Assembly (NCBI GenBank): GCA_905221605.1
Contig: CAJNDS010002669.1
Location: 131,073-195,072 of the forward strand
Reading direction: 5' to 3'
DNA length: 64,000 nt
Origin: Symbiodinium natans
Lineage: Eukaryota > Sar > Dinophyceae > Suessiales > Symbiodiniaceae
The translations under genes and the position numbers were made by a program. Under the pieces are notes generated by a model. It made no database searches and was not told where the DNA came from. It was given only the letters and a program-made list of their open reading frames with translations. Below are positions 25,980 through 34,713 of this stretch, piece after piece (the stretch's first letter is position 1; every line of letters begins with the position of its first letter).

Positions 25980-28900
25980 TGTATCTATCCGTTCCGTATC
26001 ATGTACATAAGTAGTCAGTTATCGCCAGCGGCAAAAGCAGCTGAGCATATTGTGTAATACTATGCATAGATATAAGCACAGTCATATAGAGAGATCTACA
26101 GATATGTTCAGTTTAAAATACCACATGGTCTATCTGCATGCGCATTTATTTACGCAAAACGCTACATGGGGTCCTGGCCTCCTGTTCCGAATGCATAAAG
26201 CTGAAGATGCAGCACACATGAGTGCATACAAGCCCAGATCCGATGCGCCTGAGACGTTCTTGCCTCCCGCGCAGAGCAGTGAGAGGCGAAACCTCCACAG
26301 TGATTTCAGAGCGAAGGTCGGCGCAAACAACATCAGCTTGCTTGTGCCGTCCGGGCAGTTCGGGACTCGCATTCAGGGCGGCCGCGAGCTCAGAAACCAC
26401 GCCGTAGGAGTTGGAGTTGGCGTGTTGTCTCACCACCAAGAAGTTGTCTCACTCCTCTCCCCGAGCTGTTTGCGACTCCATATCTGTGGCGCTTGATGCA
26501 CTCCTGGAAGGCAAGGATGCCGCCAGTGCCCGTTACATCTACACTCGGCTGGAGAAGCCTCGACCCGAGCTTTCCACACATTTTTTGCTTGAAGGTTGCC
26601 ACAGAACAGCACACTCCTACACTCCCCGCCGAGTCATAATAGAAGCCTCACCAAAGCTGACCGAGCTCACAGCTGAGGGTCACCCGTCTGATTTTCCACC
26701 CTTCTGACGATGCTTTGCTCGATTTCCAGGACTGAAGCAGTTTCCAGGACACGGTGTGCCGACACACCACATTCCAGCTGCTTCTTTGTGTGGAGGTTGA
26801 AGAAGGTCAGCGGATCGAGCCGAAGTGGTGCTCAAGCATATGATTTCACTGCAGCCCTTGACTTCCTAGTCTTTCTTTATTTGAGCCCCGGACACTCTGC
26901 AAGTCTCTGCAAGGTACATTCCCGTCCTCCCACTGGTCCTTGTGAATGGCGCAGAAGGCTGTCCAGCACCGGTGACATCATTGCTGGTGTATTATTATTA
27001 TTATGATTATTATGACTATTAGTATTCTGAGTACGATTATTATTAGTATTATTATTATTATTAGTAATATTATTATTGTTATTATGATGGTTATGATTAT
27101 GATTAGATCATCGGTGCTCCAGGGATCGGAACTGGATGGTCGACTTTCCTCCCCAACTATCACCCCCGGGACATCATCGCCAACCTGAAGAGGCGGCTGA
27201 GCAGTTTCTGAGCTGTAAAGACCCCTAGGTTTAGGGTTTAGGGTTTAGGGTTTAGGTTCGGGTTTAGGGTTTAGGGTTTAGGGTTTAGGGTTTAGGGTTT
27301 AGGGTTTAGGGTTTAGGGTTTAGGGCTAGGCCTTTGTAAGCCCTCACAGCCAGGTATCTCCGCTGCCAGCCGGTGCAGGAGTTCTGAAGTTTCGATATGG
27401 GATGTGCGTGCCAAGCGCCCCTCGCAGGACATGTGCCCGTGGTATTCCGGCTTCAAGGGAAGCATCGTCCTGCCAGAGCGTCAGGAGTGTGTGGAGTGAG
27501 GGGGGTGGGATCGGTCGCGTCGTATGCAGGTTCGTCCTACTGGTTGGTTACTTGGGAATGTGAGGAATTCGGTGCCCTACAGGGGGCTACAGGGTGCCCA
27601 GTTCCCTCAATCCCTACTAAGAATCGGTGCTGTGGATCTCAGGTCGCCCGACAAGGTGGGCTATGAGTCGGTGGGCGTGATCGAGAAGCTGCTGCCTTGG
27701 ATTCTCTAGACTCACAGAGATCTGACAGAAGTGAGAAGCACGCTTGGGGGTTTAGGGTTTAGGGTTTAGGGTTTAGGGTGATTGGATGTTTGTTCCGGTT
27801 AGTCCTCTGTTCGGAATTTGTGGTTCACGGTTTAGCCAATGGAGTCCGGTTTAGGGGTTCAGGGGTTTAGAGGTCTACGGGTGCTGTTGAGGAGAGGGCC
27901 GACCACTTTGGAGATCACCGAGCTGCCGATCAGGAAATGGACCCAGGCAGTCCCTGCTGTGAGAAGCAAAGGGATTCAAGCTGTTGCGCGCCTGAAATTG
28001 CCCATGTCTTGGAGGACTACAAGGAGGGAGTTCTCCAGGCAGGGCCCGCTCCCACAGCACACTTGAGCTTTACGTACATGTGGGTGGTTGTCAAGATTAT
28101 GGTCCCTTTCGGGGTACCCTGAATATTACGGGCCGTATTATAATAGGGATCAGGAAGGGACCATCATTTCGATAACCAGCCATGTTGTGTCTCTTCGCAC
28201 TTTCTGTCCTGTACTGTACTGTTGCCTCCCAGCCCATGCTGTCGACCGACGGACCTGGGACCGGCCAGATCGAAGACTTCAAGGAGTCGGGAATTGTCCA
28301 ACTGAGGGCCCTGCTGCAATGCAATGTAGTGCAATGTAGTGCAATGTAGTGGAATGGAATGCAATGTAATGTGATGTAATGGTAGCCTTTATGGCAACTT
28401 TCTCACTGTGCCTTGACCTGACTCAGCTTGCAGGAGTGCCACACTGAGGCCTGGCAAGTTTCTCCGAATTTTAAGAAGGATGCCTCTTCATCTCGCTGAG
28501 TGTTTCAAAAGGTTGCCGTCCACTTCATCATCACAGTTACGGAGGACATTGCAGCGGTGAGTACGCAGTGATGCCCTTGGTCATTCGCTATTTGCCTGCC
28601 AGGAGCAGATGAAAGCTCACGAATACATAGGACCCGCACACTGGGATGCTGCTTCCGATGATTTGATGGTGTTTGGAGAACTGACCATGGAACTCAATGA
28701 GCCACCAGATGCTTCGAAACTATGGTCCATTTTGGGCTCCTGGGAGTAGTTGCGTGCACCACAGGGCAAGGCGTGCCCCAACCTGATCCGAAACCCATGA
28801 TGGTCGCCCGTAGGACTGGAGAAGTCCTTCAAGCTCCGGAGTTCACTCTCGACAAACAACATGTGGTTGGCTCAGTTCGGGCGCAAGGGAAGCAGGCTCC

Positions 28901-31900
28901 CTGCGGCGGAAGGCAGATTTTTGGACGCTCAAGACTCGGGACGAAAACAACCCCGTGGTGTTCCACTGTTTAACCGCTCCCACACCTCGACTCCTAATGC
29001 CCAATCCGAGGATGTTCTTCGACAAGGACGGCAAGATCAAGCCGCAAGCTCATGCACGCTCAGACTTGGTTGCATGTGGCATGAATGACATGGCTACCGA
29101 GACGGTACAGCGATGAGCGCCACCTCATCGAGGAGTTTGCAGAACTCAGGTTGGAGCCCGGATGCTCAGACTTAGCAGGGCGCAAGAAGGGAACAGCGAC
29201 TATGTCGCAGCACGTTGCCTAGTCTTCTAGGGCCCAGGCTCTCAGAAGATTCCTTTGGCAAGCCGCCAAGCCTCCAAGGTACTACCACAAGCGCAAGGCC
29301 CACCTGGTCAGAGTCTTGCGGCGAACGCCTCAGCAAAGAAGAGGAGGTTATGGATAGTATCGTAAATATAGGAATAGATGAATACTATACTTAAAAACTT
29401 ATAAATTCATCAAATGTAGTCTAAAAAGTGCAATAACATGGTTCAGTGGCTATTCTTTTTCCGACCGGGTACTTCCAAGAGTTCGTGCCGAGGATCGAGG
29501 CAGAGATTCTCGCGGCAAAAGCTCGCTTCATCCAGGAGGCTGTTGGAACCGACCAGCTTGAAAAGAACGAACCCTTGTAGGGTTTGGGGTTTAGGGTTTA
29601 GGGTTTGGGGTTTGGGGTTTAGGGCATAGGGTACCACCCTGAACCCCGCTGTTTCGGCAACCAGTCGCCTTTAGGTCATCGACGAGAAGTTGAAGGTAAA
29701 GAACAGGAAGAAAGACGCCTTGATCGAGGTGGCTGAGCGTGCCTCCCATCTTCCCGACACTGGCCGTACCATGAGCCACCGCAGGATTTGCGCAAGCGTG
29801 GCTTCAAGACTCTCCGTGAGATCACCGAAGGTAGGGTGCAAGAGAGACTGTATGGAGCCATGAAACCATGGAACCAGGGAAGAGCCCAGGTGAAGACGTG
29901 GCGTCGGATGGATCCACAGGGAAGTGGGAATACCTTCTGGGAATGCCCATATGGTGCCACTCCTAGCCACCAATGGGGCGTGTGCAAATTCCAAAGCTTC
30001 AAAAAGACAGGTCACTCACCGCCGAACGAGTGGCTCACCTCCTGGCTCAGCTGAAGGACAAGCAGGTGGGTACAAAACCTGTGGGAGCTGCGAGCCTTGC
30101 CTCACACACCCTGGCAAACCCTAAACGCATAACTCTGTCTGGAATGACATGAATGAGCTGCTCACGTCACCCGCTGTGCTTCAGGCCGAGCTCCACAAGC
30201 TTGAGTGCACAGCGCCGGAGGCGCCCATCTCACCAGAAAAGGCTTAGAAGTCGATTTCGGTTCATCATTGAAGCTGCCTGGAGGAGCTGTGGGAGTCCGA
30301 CCTGAACGAGATCCTCAAAGAGCATCGCCCTTGGATGGCTGCAGGTCTGCCCCAGCTTCTGCAAACGCTGTGCACCGTGAAAGCTTAAAATTGGCCCACT
30401 TCCCCACCTGATTGGGCGTTGTAGGGTTTAGGGTGAGGTGAGGGTTTTTAGGATATTATAGGGTTTAGGGCTGTAGGGTTTCGTGGTTTAGGGGCCCCAT
30501 CATCGCAACTGTCGGCACTCCTGGAACGCGAAGAAGACATGAGGCCCCAAATGTGACGACTTTTACGAGCATGGCGAAGCCCAAAGGCCCCATCCGATGA
30601 GGACCTCCAACAGTGACGACAGTTGCGAGGGTGGCGAACCTGGGGAACCCGAGATTATGCATGGGTACTTGTGAAAAAAGAGGGGCGCCCCGAACATACA
30701 CCCCCCCCCCACCCCAGATACTCTAACCCTTCTTACAGCAAACACCTCCTCCGCCCCATTCCATGACTCCACGTGTGCCCTAGGCTCGGAGCTTTGGAGG
30801 CCCGAAGCCGTGCGGCTGCCGCAGAGGCAAGTGGGAACTGTTCCTCCTTAGTGAGGATTCCGTGCCTCACAGTAGGATTCCTTGTAAAGAGGTCTCTCAC
30901 AAGCGATCCAAGTTTAGAGGCTACGATTCAGGTTCGGCTCTTTTGACGTAGAAAGGCTCCATTTGTCAGTGTGCGGAGATAACCGTCCTGGGCTGTGCCA
31001 CTGAAGAGCCATAGCATTTCCTCGGACAGCTTGGTGTGTGCATCTGGTGTGTGCATCCGTCTGAGCCGGTGTTCACAGATTCCCTAGCTGACGTCTAGCT
31101 TGTCCTCTGGAGGGCTGGCAGATGCCTGTGTGATGGTGAGGAGAAAGCTGCACAGAAGCGGGCTGCCCTTAGCAGCACGTAGCCGCCTTATTCGCCGCCC
31201 TGCATCAGAGCGTAGGAGTGCCTTCTGGTTGATAACTGTGAGGCCCATCCGGGTTTGACGTACACAACATGAGTAGCATGAAACAAGCGGAGTAGAAGCA
31301 TCGCTTGTCCAAGAGGGATCTTCGAAGGAATGTTCTGCTATTGCAGTCTTTCACAGCGCTTGCTTGTTTAGCCTCAGGCAGTCTTCCAAGAAGGCCAAGA
31401 CGGCAGCGAGGCGCTGGCTGGTGTGTAGCTCTGCTGCCTTTCTTTAAAATGCGGCCCGAAGCGCTCAAGTATTTGTTGCCTCAGCTCGACGCCTTTGCCA
31501 ACGCCGGCTCTGCCGCCTGGACAGCTGTCAACGACAGCTCTTGCCGAGATGCAGGCCTTGGGCTCTAGGACTCTAGGATCTAGGATGGTGCAGGATGGTG
31601 CAGAGATGATGCCATCTTCGGCTACCCGTGTGCGCACGTTGCTCCGCGTTCAGTCGTTGGGTCAAAGCCAGGAGCGTCAGCTCAAGCTGACCCTGACTGA
31701 GCTCCCTGGCCTGTTCAACGACATGGTGCCGGCCCTGCTGGCCATGACTTCCAGGGCTTCCAGCTGAGATGTTTCGGACATTTTCGGGGGTTTCCGAAAT
31801 TAGGGGTACCTTATTGGGGTCCTTATTTCAGGGAATCCTACTATTTGGGGGGTTTATATTAGGGTGCCACTATGTCGGACCAAAGCTGACCAAAGCTCGC

Positions 31901-33101
31901 TAGAGTGTCGGTCGCTCGGCGCCTTTGCCTGCCTCCCTCGTCCTCTCCCCTGCGCTCCCTGTGCTTCCCAATCATCACAGACTGCCATGTTTCTGTGGTT
32001 TATTTGCGACCCCAAAACCCCAAACCCTAAACCCTAGACCCTAAACCCCAAGCGCTAAACCTAAACATGCCAGAAAAAGCCGCCACCTCCTCCCGGCCTG
32101 GAGAAGCTCACCAAAAGCGCCGCAAACACAGCAGCTGGAGGCCTGCAGGTGGTGGCCTTCGGCTGCGAGGGTTGCCCCAAAATTATCGGTCCCTTTTCCG
32201 GGGTCCTGTTCATTAAGGGGGTTTTGTTTTGGAAGATAGTGGAATGGAAGATACCTGGAAGGGATCCTGACTTGAGTTTTTTTCCTTCTATGTGGGAGTT
32301 CATAAAAATAGGACGCAGCCCTGTTCTCCGCAGGGCGTAGGCACGCATAGGCAGGCGACACGCAGGTTCTGCTCAATGTTTCGGGCCCGGCGCGTAGGCC
32401 GCTTAGGCCAGCGTTAACTCGCGTAACATGTGTTGCGACTCCCAAATGTTTTGCATCCCGAAGTAAGCGCTGCGGGTGTTGCTCCAGGCAAAGGTGACGA
32501 GGCCGACGAGGGCGAGGAGGCCGTGAAGCCGAGGTGCCTGCCATGATGCCACGATGCGCCCCCACTGTTTTCGACAGCGTCCGTGTGCTTTCTCCCGTCG
32601 GGTGCGGGAGCAGGGCGAAGGCCAAAGCATTCTTCGAGAAGAAGGCGCCCTGCAGGGGTCCGCGTACATGACGTGTGGGAACGTGTGCGACTCTGGCCCT
32701 GAAGTGAGTACTTCACATGGTGCCTAAACTTGCGGACTTGTGAACCTGCAGGCCAAAGTTGCGGCCGCTGCGAAAACGAAAGGAAAGCTGGTCCCTCAGA
32801 GCTCAGGATCAGGAGGCAAAACATTAAACCATTACATGAAACTATTTCAAACTATATTAAACTATATGAAACTATTTTAAACTATATTAAACGATATTAG
32901 TCTTTATTAAGCTATATTAAACTATATTAAACTGCATTACACTATATTAAACTATATTAAACTACATTAAGCTGGGATGTTCAAGACAACCCGGCGACTG
33001 CGATTGCAACCCCTCCCAGGGCAGCGAAAGGCAAGGGCCGTGGAGGTCGGGGCGCGAAAGCGAAGGCTGTGAAGGGCGTTAGGGGCCGAGGAAGGAAGTG
33101 A
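1713..33101 (+). CDS. TOP2: DNA topoisomerase II (type IIA), complete, >50 exons
   Basis: ATP-dependent nuclear enzyme that passes one DNA duplex through another to decatenate and relax chromosomes. Exons follow eukaryotic Top2 from end to end. In order: QYQKLSQLEHILLR then PDSYVGSVE (1713-1801, 2015-2063); FDEILVNAADN (15617-15701); GHLLTSDNYDD and GGRNGYGAKLTNIFSTK (16271-16462), the GHKL ATP site; SQTKETMTL (18631-18738), the transducer QTK loop; TLILTE|GDSAKSLAVAGLG (20405-20530) and MTDQDYDGSHIKGL (21463-21530), the TOPRIM metal site; DGFKPVQRK (25005-); KVAQLAG; HHGE; GQFGTRIQGG; KDAASARYIYTRL (26511-26551) with the active-site Tyr; NGAEG|IGTGWSTFLPNY. The tail is acidic, then basic and Gly/Arg-rich, ending VRGRGRK at 33101. 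Two in-frame ATGs (1713, 1722) are possible starts. Intron 2 (2064-15468) contains a complete second gene. The call is secure; a few small exons near 25.1, 26.8, 27.2 and 29.4 kb and in the tail are approximate. Confidence 0.97.
2150..2336 (+). repeat. (AG)n-rich microsatellite
   Basis: Nearly continuous GA dinucleotides with CAGA and GGGA interruptions. Long Arg/Glu or Ser/Leu open frames across it are repeat artefacts. Confidence 0.9.
3359..3556 (+). repeat. Poly-C tract with TT interruptions
   Basis: About 190 bp of C-runs separated by TT. The Pro- or Gly-rich open frames over it are composition artefacts. Confidence 0.9.
4673..14193 (+). CDS. Voltage-gated EAG/CNG-like cation channel with cyclic-nucleotide-binding domain, nested in TOP2 intron 2
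   Basis: Six-transmembrane plasma-membrane channel. Exons: 4673-4861 (Ser-rich N-terminus) and 4960-5020 (acidic); 5159- (S1, WTGIVTAMLMYIGTWF); 5477-5563 (S2, FVDALFYVDCFIYFF); 5622-5702 (S3, SFVVNVLASLPDQ); 6121-6199 (S4, RASRLFRLARIGRLAKL, regularly spaced Arg); 6337-6477 (S5, FFSVHLLACGWYM); 6642-6733, 6870-6901, 6962-6991 (turret and pore; filter TTVGFGDIAAVTP); 7097-7164 (S6, LTFLIGAVVHSIIIGE); 7239-7376, 7508-7569, 7646-7738 (C-linker, ending FKGQFATNSFF); ~10682-10741, 11147-11193, 11251-~11326 (CNBD, with GSYFGEYGV and PRDTTARCEAY); 11755-11903 (IQ-like FVIQSAFRSFRR); 14102-14193 (coiled coil ending AMRQP). The GFG filter and CNBD match EAG/KCNH and related K+-selective channels. The first exon and the 7.74-10.7 kb part are incompletely resolved. 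Confidence 0.9.
6642..6991 (+). other. Channel pore exons; selectivity filter split by an intron
   Basis: Exon 6642-6733 ends with the bases AT before a GT donor; 6870-6901 starts G TAC TTC and ends GTA G before a GC donor; 6962-6991 starts GC TTT GGT GAT. Joined, they read HAMYFILTVFTTVGFGDIAA. The last intron (6902-6961, 60 bp) therefore falls inside the first Gly codon of the GFG filter. Confidence 0.85.
7739..8590 (+). repeat. Degenerate telomere-derived tandem repeat in a channel intron
   Basis: Repeated blocks of CCCTAAACCC-like units alternating with CCCAAAAGATCT/GGTCT and CTCCACTGTGAGC. A second part (about 8360-8520) holds two near-copies of ATGTGTGCACAAAGCACAGC followed by C-runs. 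No exon seen. Confidence 0.7.
8604..8830 (+). repeat. (CTA)n / (CTG) trinucleotide array
   Basis: About 100 bp of pure CTA followed by CTTCTA, CTGCTA and CTG variants. A related CTA/CTG array lies at about 9355-9560. Both sit in the same channel intron. Confidence 0.95.
9222..9310 (+). repeat. GGCTT repeat and G-tract
   Basis: Several GGCTT repeats followed by two G-runs, the second about 16 G. Intronic. Confidence 0.85.
9788..10110 (+). repeat. Degenerate ~46-bp tandem repeat
   Basis: About seven units of roughly 45-47 bp, each of the form GGGATCCATATGAATTTAAA then AGGGATGAGCTTATATGAATTT with point differences. AT-rich against its surroundings; lies in a channel intron. Confidence 0.8.
10373..10590 (+). 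repeat. Interstitial TTTAGGG repeats
   Basis: Two short clusters of TTTAGGG/TTAGGG (about 10373-10402 and 10540-10592), just upstream of the first CNBD exon. Confidence 0.85.
11904..14101. other. Last intron of the channel gene
   Basis: Begins GC inside TCAG|GCGGGC and ends CCAG before GCGATTTCGG; phase 1 on both sides gives ELSGDFGDAK. It contains an ACTAT repeat (about 11960-12055), a 10-bp TAGATCCTCG tandem (about 12632-12693), and a long degenerate CCCTAAA/CCCTATAAA array (about 13440-14092) that stops a few bases before the acceptor. If not spliced, the frame stops at 11957-11959, which would make a shorter C-terminus. Confidence 0.6.
13440..14092 (-). repeat. Long degenerate CCCTAAA/CCCTATAAA array
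   Basis: About 650 bp of telomere-like units in C-strand orientation. The ends keep exact CCCTAAA; the centre has drifted to CCCTATAAA, CCCTACAAA and CCCTGAA. A G-strand cluster (TTTAGGG) follows at about 14195-14292. Confidence 0.9.
14194..15468. other. Rest of TOP2 intron 2 after the nested gene
   Basis: TTTAGGG repeats at about 14195-14292, then 1.1 kb of unremarkable sequence with no recognised exon, then a short CCCTAAA cluster (about 15424-15440) just before the TOP2 exon at 15469. Confidence 0.5.
15469..17224 (+). other. TOP2: TOP2 exons encoding the GHKL ATPase domain
   Basis: Exons 15469-15518, 15617-15701, 15823-15888, 16014-16049, 16271-16321, 16407-16462, 16676-, 16930-, ~17050- and 17169-17224. 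They carry the N-box (EILVNAADN), GLPVE, YVPEM, the glycine-rich ATP lid (TGGRNGYGAK) and the ITFWPDLSRFGM block. Donors mix GT (15519, 15702), GC (15889, 16050, 16463, 17225) and GA (16322). Confidence 0.9.
17298..19081 (+). other. TOP2: TOP2 exons encoding the transducer domain, including an 11-nt microexon
   Basis: Exons 17298-, 17458-, 17657-17692, 17831-17875, 18050-18079, 18317-18358, 18549-18559, 18631-18738 and 19027-19081. Exon 18549-18559 is only 11 nt (GAA GTG AAG CC). It is bounded by cccag and gtgccc and supplies EVKP between NKGGM and YHVRNYLW. SFVNNIATTKGGTH and QTKE are the family hallmarks. Confidence 0.85.
18771..18860 (-). mobile_element. Short dispersed repeat (MITE-like), inverted copy
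   Basis: The reverse complement shares GGGGATCCTACTATTT and CCCGTATTTCGTAAACCCCC with the + strand copies at about 31786-31870 and 38452-38562. Lies in a TOP2 intron. Confidence 0.55.
19305..19930 (+). repeat. 600-bp compound trinucleotide/hexanucleotide array in a TOP2 intron
   Basis: Changes by stages: GGC/CAG-rich (about 19307-19435), ACAGCAGCC-like, (GAC)n (about 19530-19685), (CCACGA)n (about 19686-19735), then (CAACAG)n (about 19840-19925). It sits between the TOP2 exons at 19027-19081 and 19990-20085. Poly-Gln/Ala/Thr open frames over it are not proteins. Confidence 0.9.
21114..21162 (+). repeat. TTTAGGG array in a TOP2 intron
   Basis: About seven exact TTTAGGG units starting about 20 bases after an exon end near 21093. 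Confidence 0.95.
21358..21440 (+). repeat. (TTATC)n pentanucleotide repeat
   Basis: About eleven CTTAT units then GTTATCTGAT variants, directly before the TOP2 exon at 21463. A (TTA)n array follows at about 21548-21660 in the next intron. Confidence 0.9.
22862..23450. repeat. AT repeat, C-tract and telomere-like repeats in a TOP2 intron
   Basis: ATATAC repeats (about 22875-22965), a 105-bp C-tract with T interruptions (22980-23084), then degenerate TTTAGGG (about 23100-23450), all inside the 1.3-kb intron between the TOP2 exons at 22825 and 24135. Confidence 0.85.
25800..25985 (+). repeat. (TA)n and (GTAT)n microsatellites
   Basis: TATATA runs then about nine GTAT units in the 800-bp TOP2 intron 25515-26316. 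Confidence 0.95.
26988..27105 (+). repeat. (ATT)n trinucleotide repeat
   Basis: Irregular ATT/ATG trinucleotides in the intron 26958-27122, which splits NGAEG from IGTGW. Confidence 0.9.
27226..27328 (+). repeat. TTTAGGG array
   Basis: About 14 nearly exact TTTAGGG units, starting some 40 bases after the exon 27123-~27187. A second short cluster lies at about 27748-27780. Confidence 0.95.
28099..28164. mobile_element. Small inverted-repeat element in a TOP2 intron
   Basis: Begins ATGGTCCCTT (28099-28108) and ends AAGGGACCAT (28155-28164), a perfect 10-bp inverted repeat around a GC/AT-mixed core containing GGGGTACCC. Resembles the other short TIR elements in the window; no protein. Confidence 0.45.
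28318..28380 (+). repeat. GCAATGTAGT tandem repeat
   Basis: About six units of a 10-bp AATGTAGTGC-like repeat just after a GA-donor exon end at 28283. Confidence 0.85.
29579..29630 (+). repeat. TTTAGGG/TTTGGGG cluster
   Basis: Six or seven telomere-like units about 20 bases after the exon ending 29559. Confidence 0.85.
31786..31870 (+). mobile_element. Short dispersed repeat (MITE-like), copy A
   Basis: GGGTTTCCGAAATT, GGGGTACCTTATT, AGGGAATCCTACTATTT and GGGGGGTTTATATTAGGGT occur in the same order as at 38452-38562. Confidence 0.6.
32823..32970 (+). repeat. 11-bp AAACTATATTA tandem repeat
   Basis: About thirteen degenerate units filling the intron just before the last TOP2 exon (32972). 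Confidence 0.9.
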
Positions 33102-33928
33102 GACCGAGTAGCCACTCCGTCACTAGTATCACTTAACTTGTTATTGGAAGAGCATGAAGTGCTCCATGATTACTTTAAGTACTCGCAGTGATCTGGGGTG
33201 GCTATAAGAAGCCTCATGAAGCTTGCGTGCATCAAATGATGCTTCGGAAGCTGCTGCTCACTCGAGCATCCGTTCCTCGAGGGTCACTGTCGAAATGTGC
33301 AGCTATACGGCTAGACAGGTGTGACGTCGTCTCAGCAATTTCGACAGCAAGTGTTGCAGAGAGCGAGTAGGAAACGTAGTCTGAGACAGACTGACGGCAG
33401 CTGCGCGCTTGGGGTTTGAGCGTGGCCGTTTCCAAAACTTAGGTCCGTCATGCTACCATTCGACCTGCAACTTGAGTGCCCAATCTAGAACCCTTTTACT
33501 GCCGACAGCATGCTGACTCACGGACTCCATTCGTGCTGCTTCATGGCCATGGCTCAGGGGTTCGCCAGCTTGCAGGAGCACGCACGATTCCGACAGCCGC
33601 TTGCAAGAGCATGATGATGTTACATCAATAAGTACAGAAATAAGTGAAAAATGAAGTTCTAGATATAGACATCCACCCTCCAGCAAGAAGTCAGATGCTC
33701 TTGATATCTGCAACCGGACAATGCGCGCACGCAAAGTTATTCTTTCTACACACATACAAAATACGAGCCAAGCCTGACAACACCAAGGCCCGGCAGAGAC
33801 CAGGGGCTCAACCGCGATGCAATGCCTAATGCGATGCACATCGAGGCCCTAGTTAGGCGAGGATTCTGAGAACTCTCGGAGCGAACTTTTGGGCAAACCG
33901 GTGCTGGCTTCGGAGCCCCCTTGACGCC
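33102..33928. other. Intergenic region after TOP2
   Basis: No recognisable exon or repeat. Lies between the TOP2 stop and the next plausible ATG on the same strand. Confidence 0.4.
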
Positions 33929-34713
33929 ATGGCAGATGAGTATGCCCAGCATGGTTAGTTTCTGGAAGCACTGCATAATACACGATGAACCTTCGAGTAT
34001 CTCTTGATGTGCAGGGCGCAGTGTATGTGCACCTATCATATCCAACGTGCCAATGTCAGTTCGCTCGCAATTTTGCCACGGAGCATGGGCCAACAACCCT
34101 TGCAGAAAAAGAAGGCGCAGGACCCAGAGGGCATCTTCATTACAAGAAGCTCAGGAAAGGCTTCCTGACTCATGCGCCCCTTACTCGCAGAGTACTTAGG
34201 CAGCTCCGAAGCGGTTCATTCCATCGCAGAAAGGCAGGGATGCAGCTTGGTTAGGCTCGCTGTGGCGCTTTGGGGATTGAAAGTCGGATGCGAAGGGGCT
34301 CTCATCACTGAGAACCCGATGGAAGAGGCGGCATTGAGCATGCATTGGCGGTGATCTGATCCCGTTGTCCGTGCCTTGCACTCACAGGAATGCCCATACA
34401 CCTTCTCGGACAGTCCGGCATTCCTGCGGCAGAAGAAGGCCAATTTTGGTCTCACTGCAATCCTACCATCCTACCACCCTGAAATACCCTAGATGCCCTA
34501 CAGACCCGAAAGTCTGTGAGAGGCAGAGGAGGATGCCAAGCGAGCCGCGGAGCTGGAGGGCAAGGTGGGCCCAACAGCCTGTTGATAGCAGTGCTCGCAG
34601 GTATCCCCTCCCCAGTGGAAACTTCGCAGGAAGAGACCAGAGGCTTTCTGCGAAGTGTAGAAGAGCTCGCAAGAAAGCAGAAGTCCAGAGCTGAGCCGTC
34701 TGAATCGTATTGA
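33929..34713 (+). CDS. Unrecognised gene, coiled-coil-like exons (3' end not found)
   Basis: Plausible start ATG at 33929 (MADEYAQH, then a GT donor at 33954) joining an exon from about 34108 that reads EKEGAGPRGHLHYKKLR. Further candidate exons behind AG acceptors: about 34191 (EYLGSSEAVHSIAERQG), 34388 (ECPYTFSDSPAFLRQKKANF), 34519-34563 (AEEDAKRAAELEGK) and 34628-34711 (EETRGFLRSVEELARKQK). Charged, helical composition suggests a coiled coil. No family was recognised. It could be separate from, or upstream of, the hydrolase gene that follows. Confidence 0.35.

Larger units (their letters stand above)
24135..27190 (+). other. TOP2: TOP2 exons of the DNA-gate (winged-helix/tower) region with the active-site Tyr
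   Basis: Exons 24135-24224, 24374-24421, 24535-24594, 25005-~25091, ~25180-25204, 25348-25398, 25486-25514, 26317-26380, 26511-26551, 26673-~26730, 26806-26827, 26914-26957 and 27123-~27187. The active-site block reads KDAASARYIYTRL, with Arg-Tyr as in other Top2 enzymes. GQFGTRIQGG and IGTGWSTFLPNYHPRD flank it. Many donors here are GA (24225, 24422, 26552). Confidence 0.92.
27428..30310 (+). other. TOP2: TOP2 exons of the C-gate/coiled-coil region, including a 15-nt microexon
   Basis: Exons 27428-27486, 27643-, ~27900-27946, 28015-28038, 28233-28283, 28434-28448, 28512-28556, 28603-28630, 28814-28880, 29011-29040, 29102-29149, 29279-, ~29481-29559, 29675-29734, 29785-29830, 29890-29953, 30011-30065, 30185-30220 and 30284-. 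The 28434-28448 exon is 15 nt (ECHTE). Recognisable blocks: LEITELPIRKWTQ, VHFIITVTED, SFKLRSSLSTNNMWL, FFDKDGKIK, KARFIQEAVG, WEYLLGMPIW and ELWESDLNEIL. Confidence 0.88.
30784..33101 (+). other. TOP2: TOP2 C-terminal tail exons
   Basis: Low-complexity exons: 30784-30826 (ALEARSRAAAAE, ends at a GCAAGT donor), possibly 31375-31412 (KKAKTAA), 32488-32533 (KGDEADEGEEAVKPR), 32752-~32815 (AKVAAAAKTKGK) and 32972-33101 (DVQDNPATAIATPPRAAKGK, then Gly/Arg/Lys repeats to the stop TGA 33099-33101). The acidic-then-basic order and Gly/Arg end are typical of disordered Top2 tails that carry nuclear localisation signals. The assignment of 30.3-32.4 kb is tentative. Confidence 0.65.
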
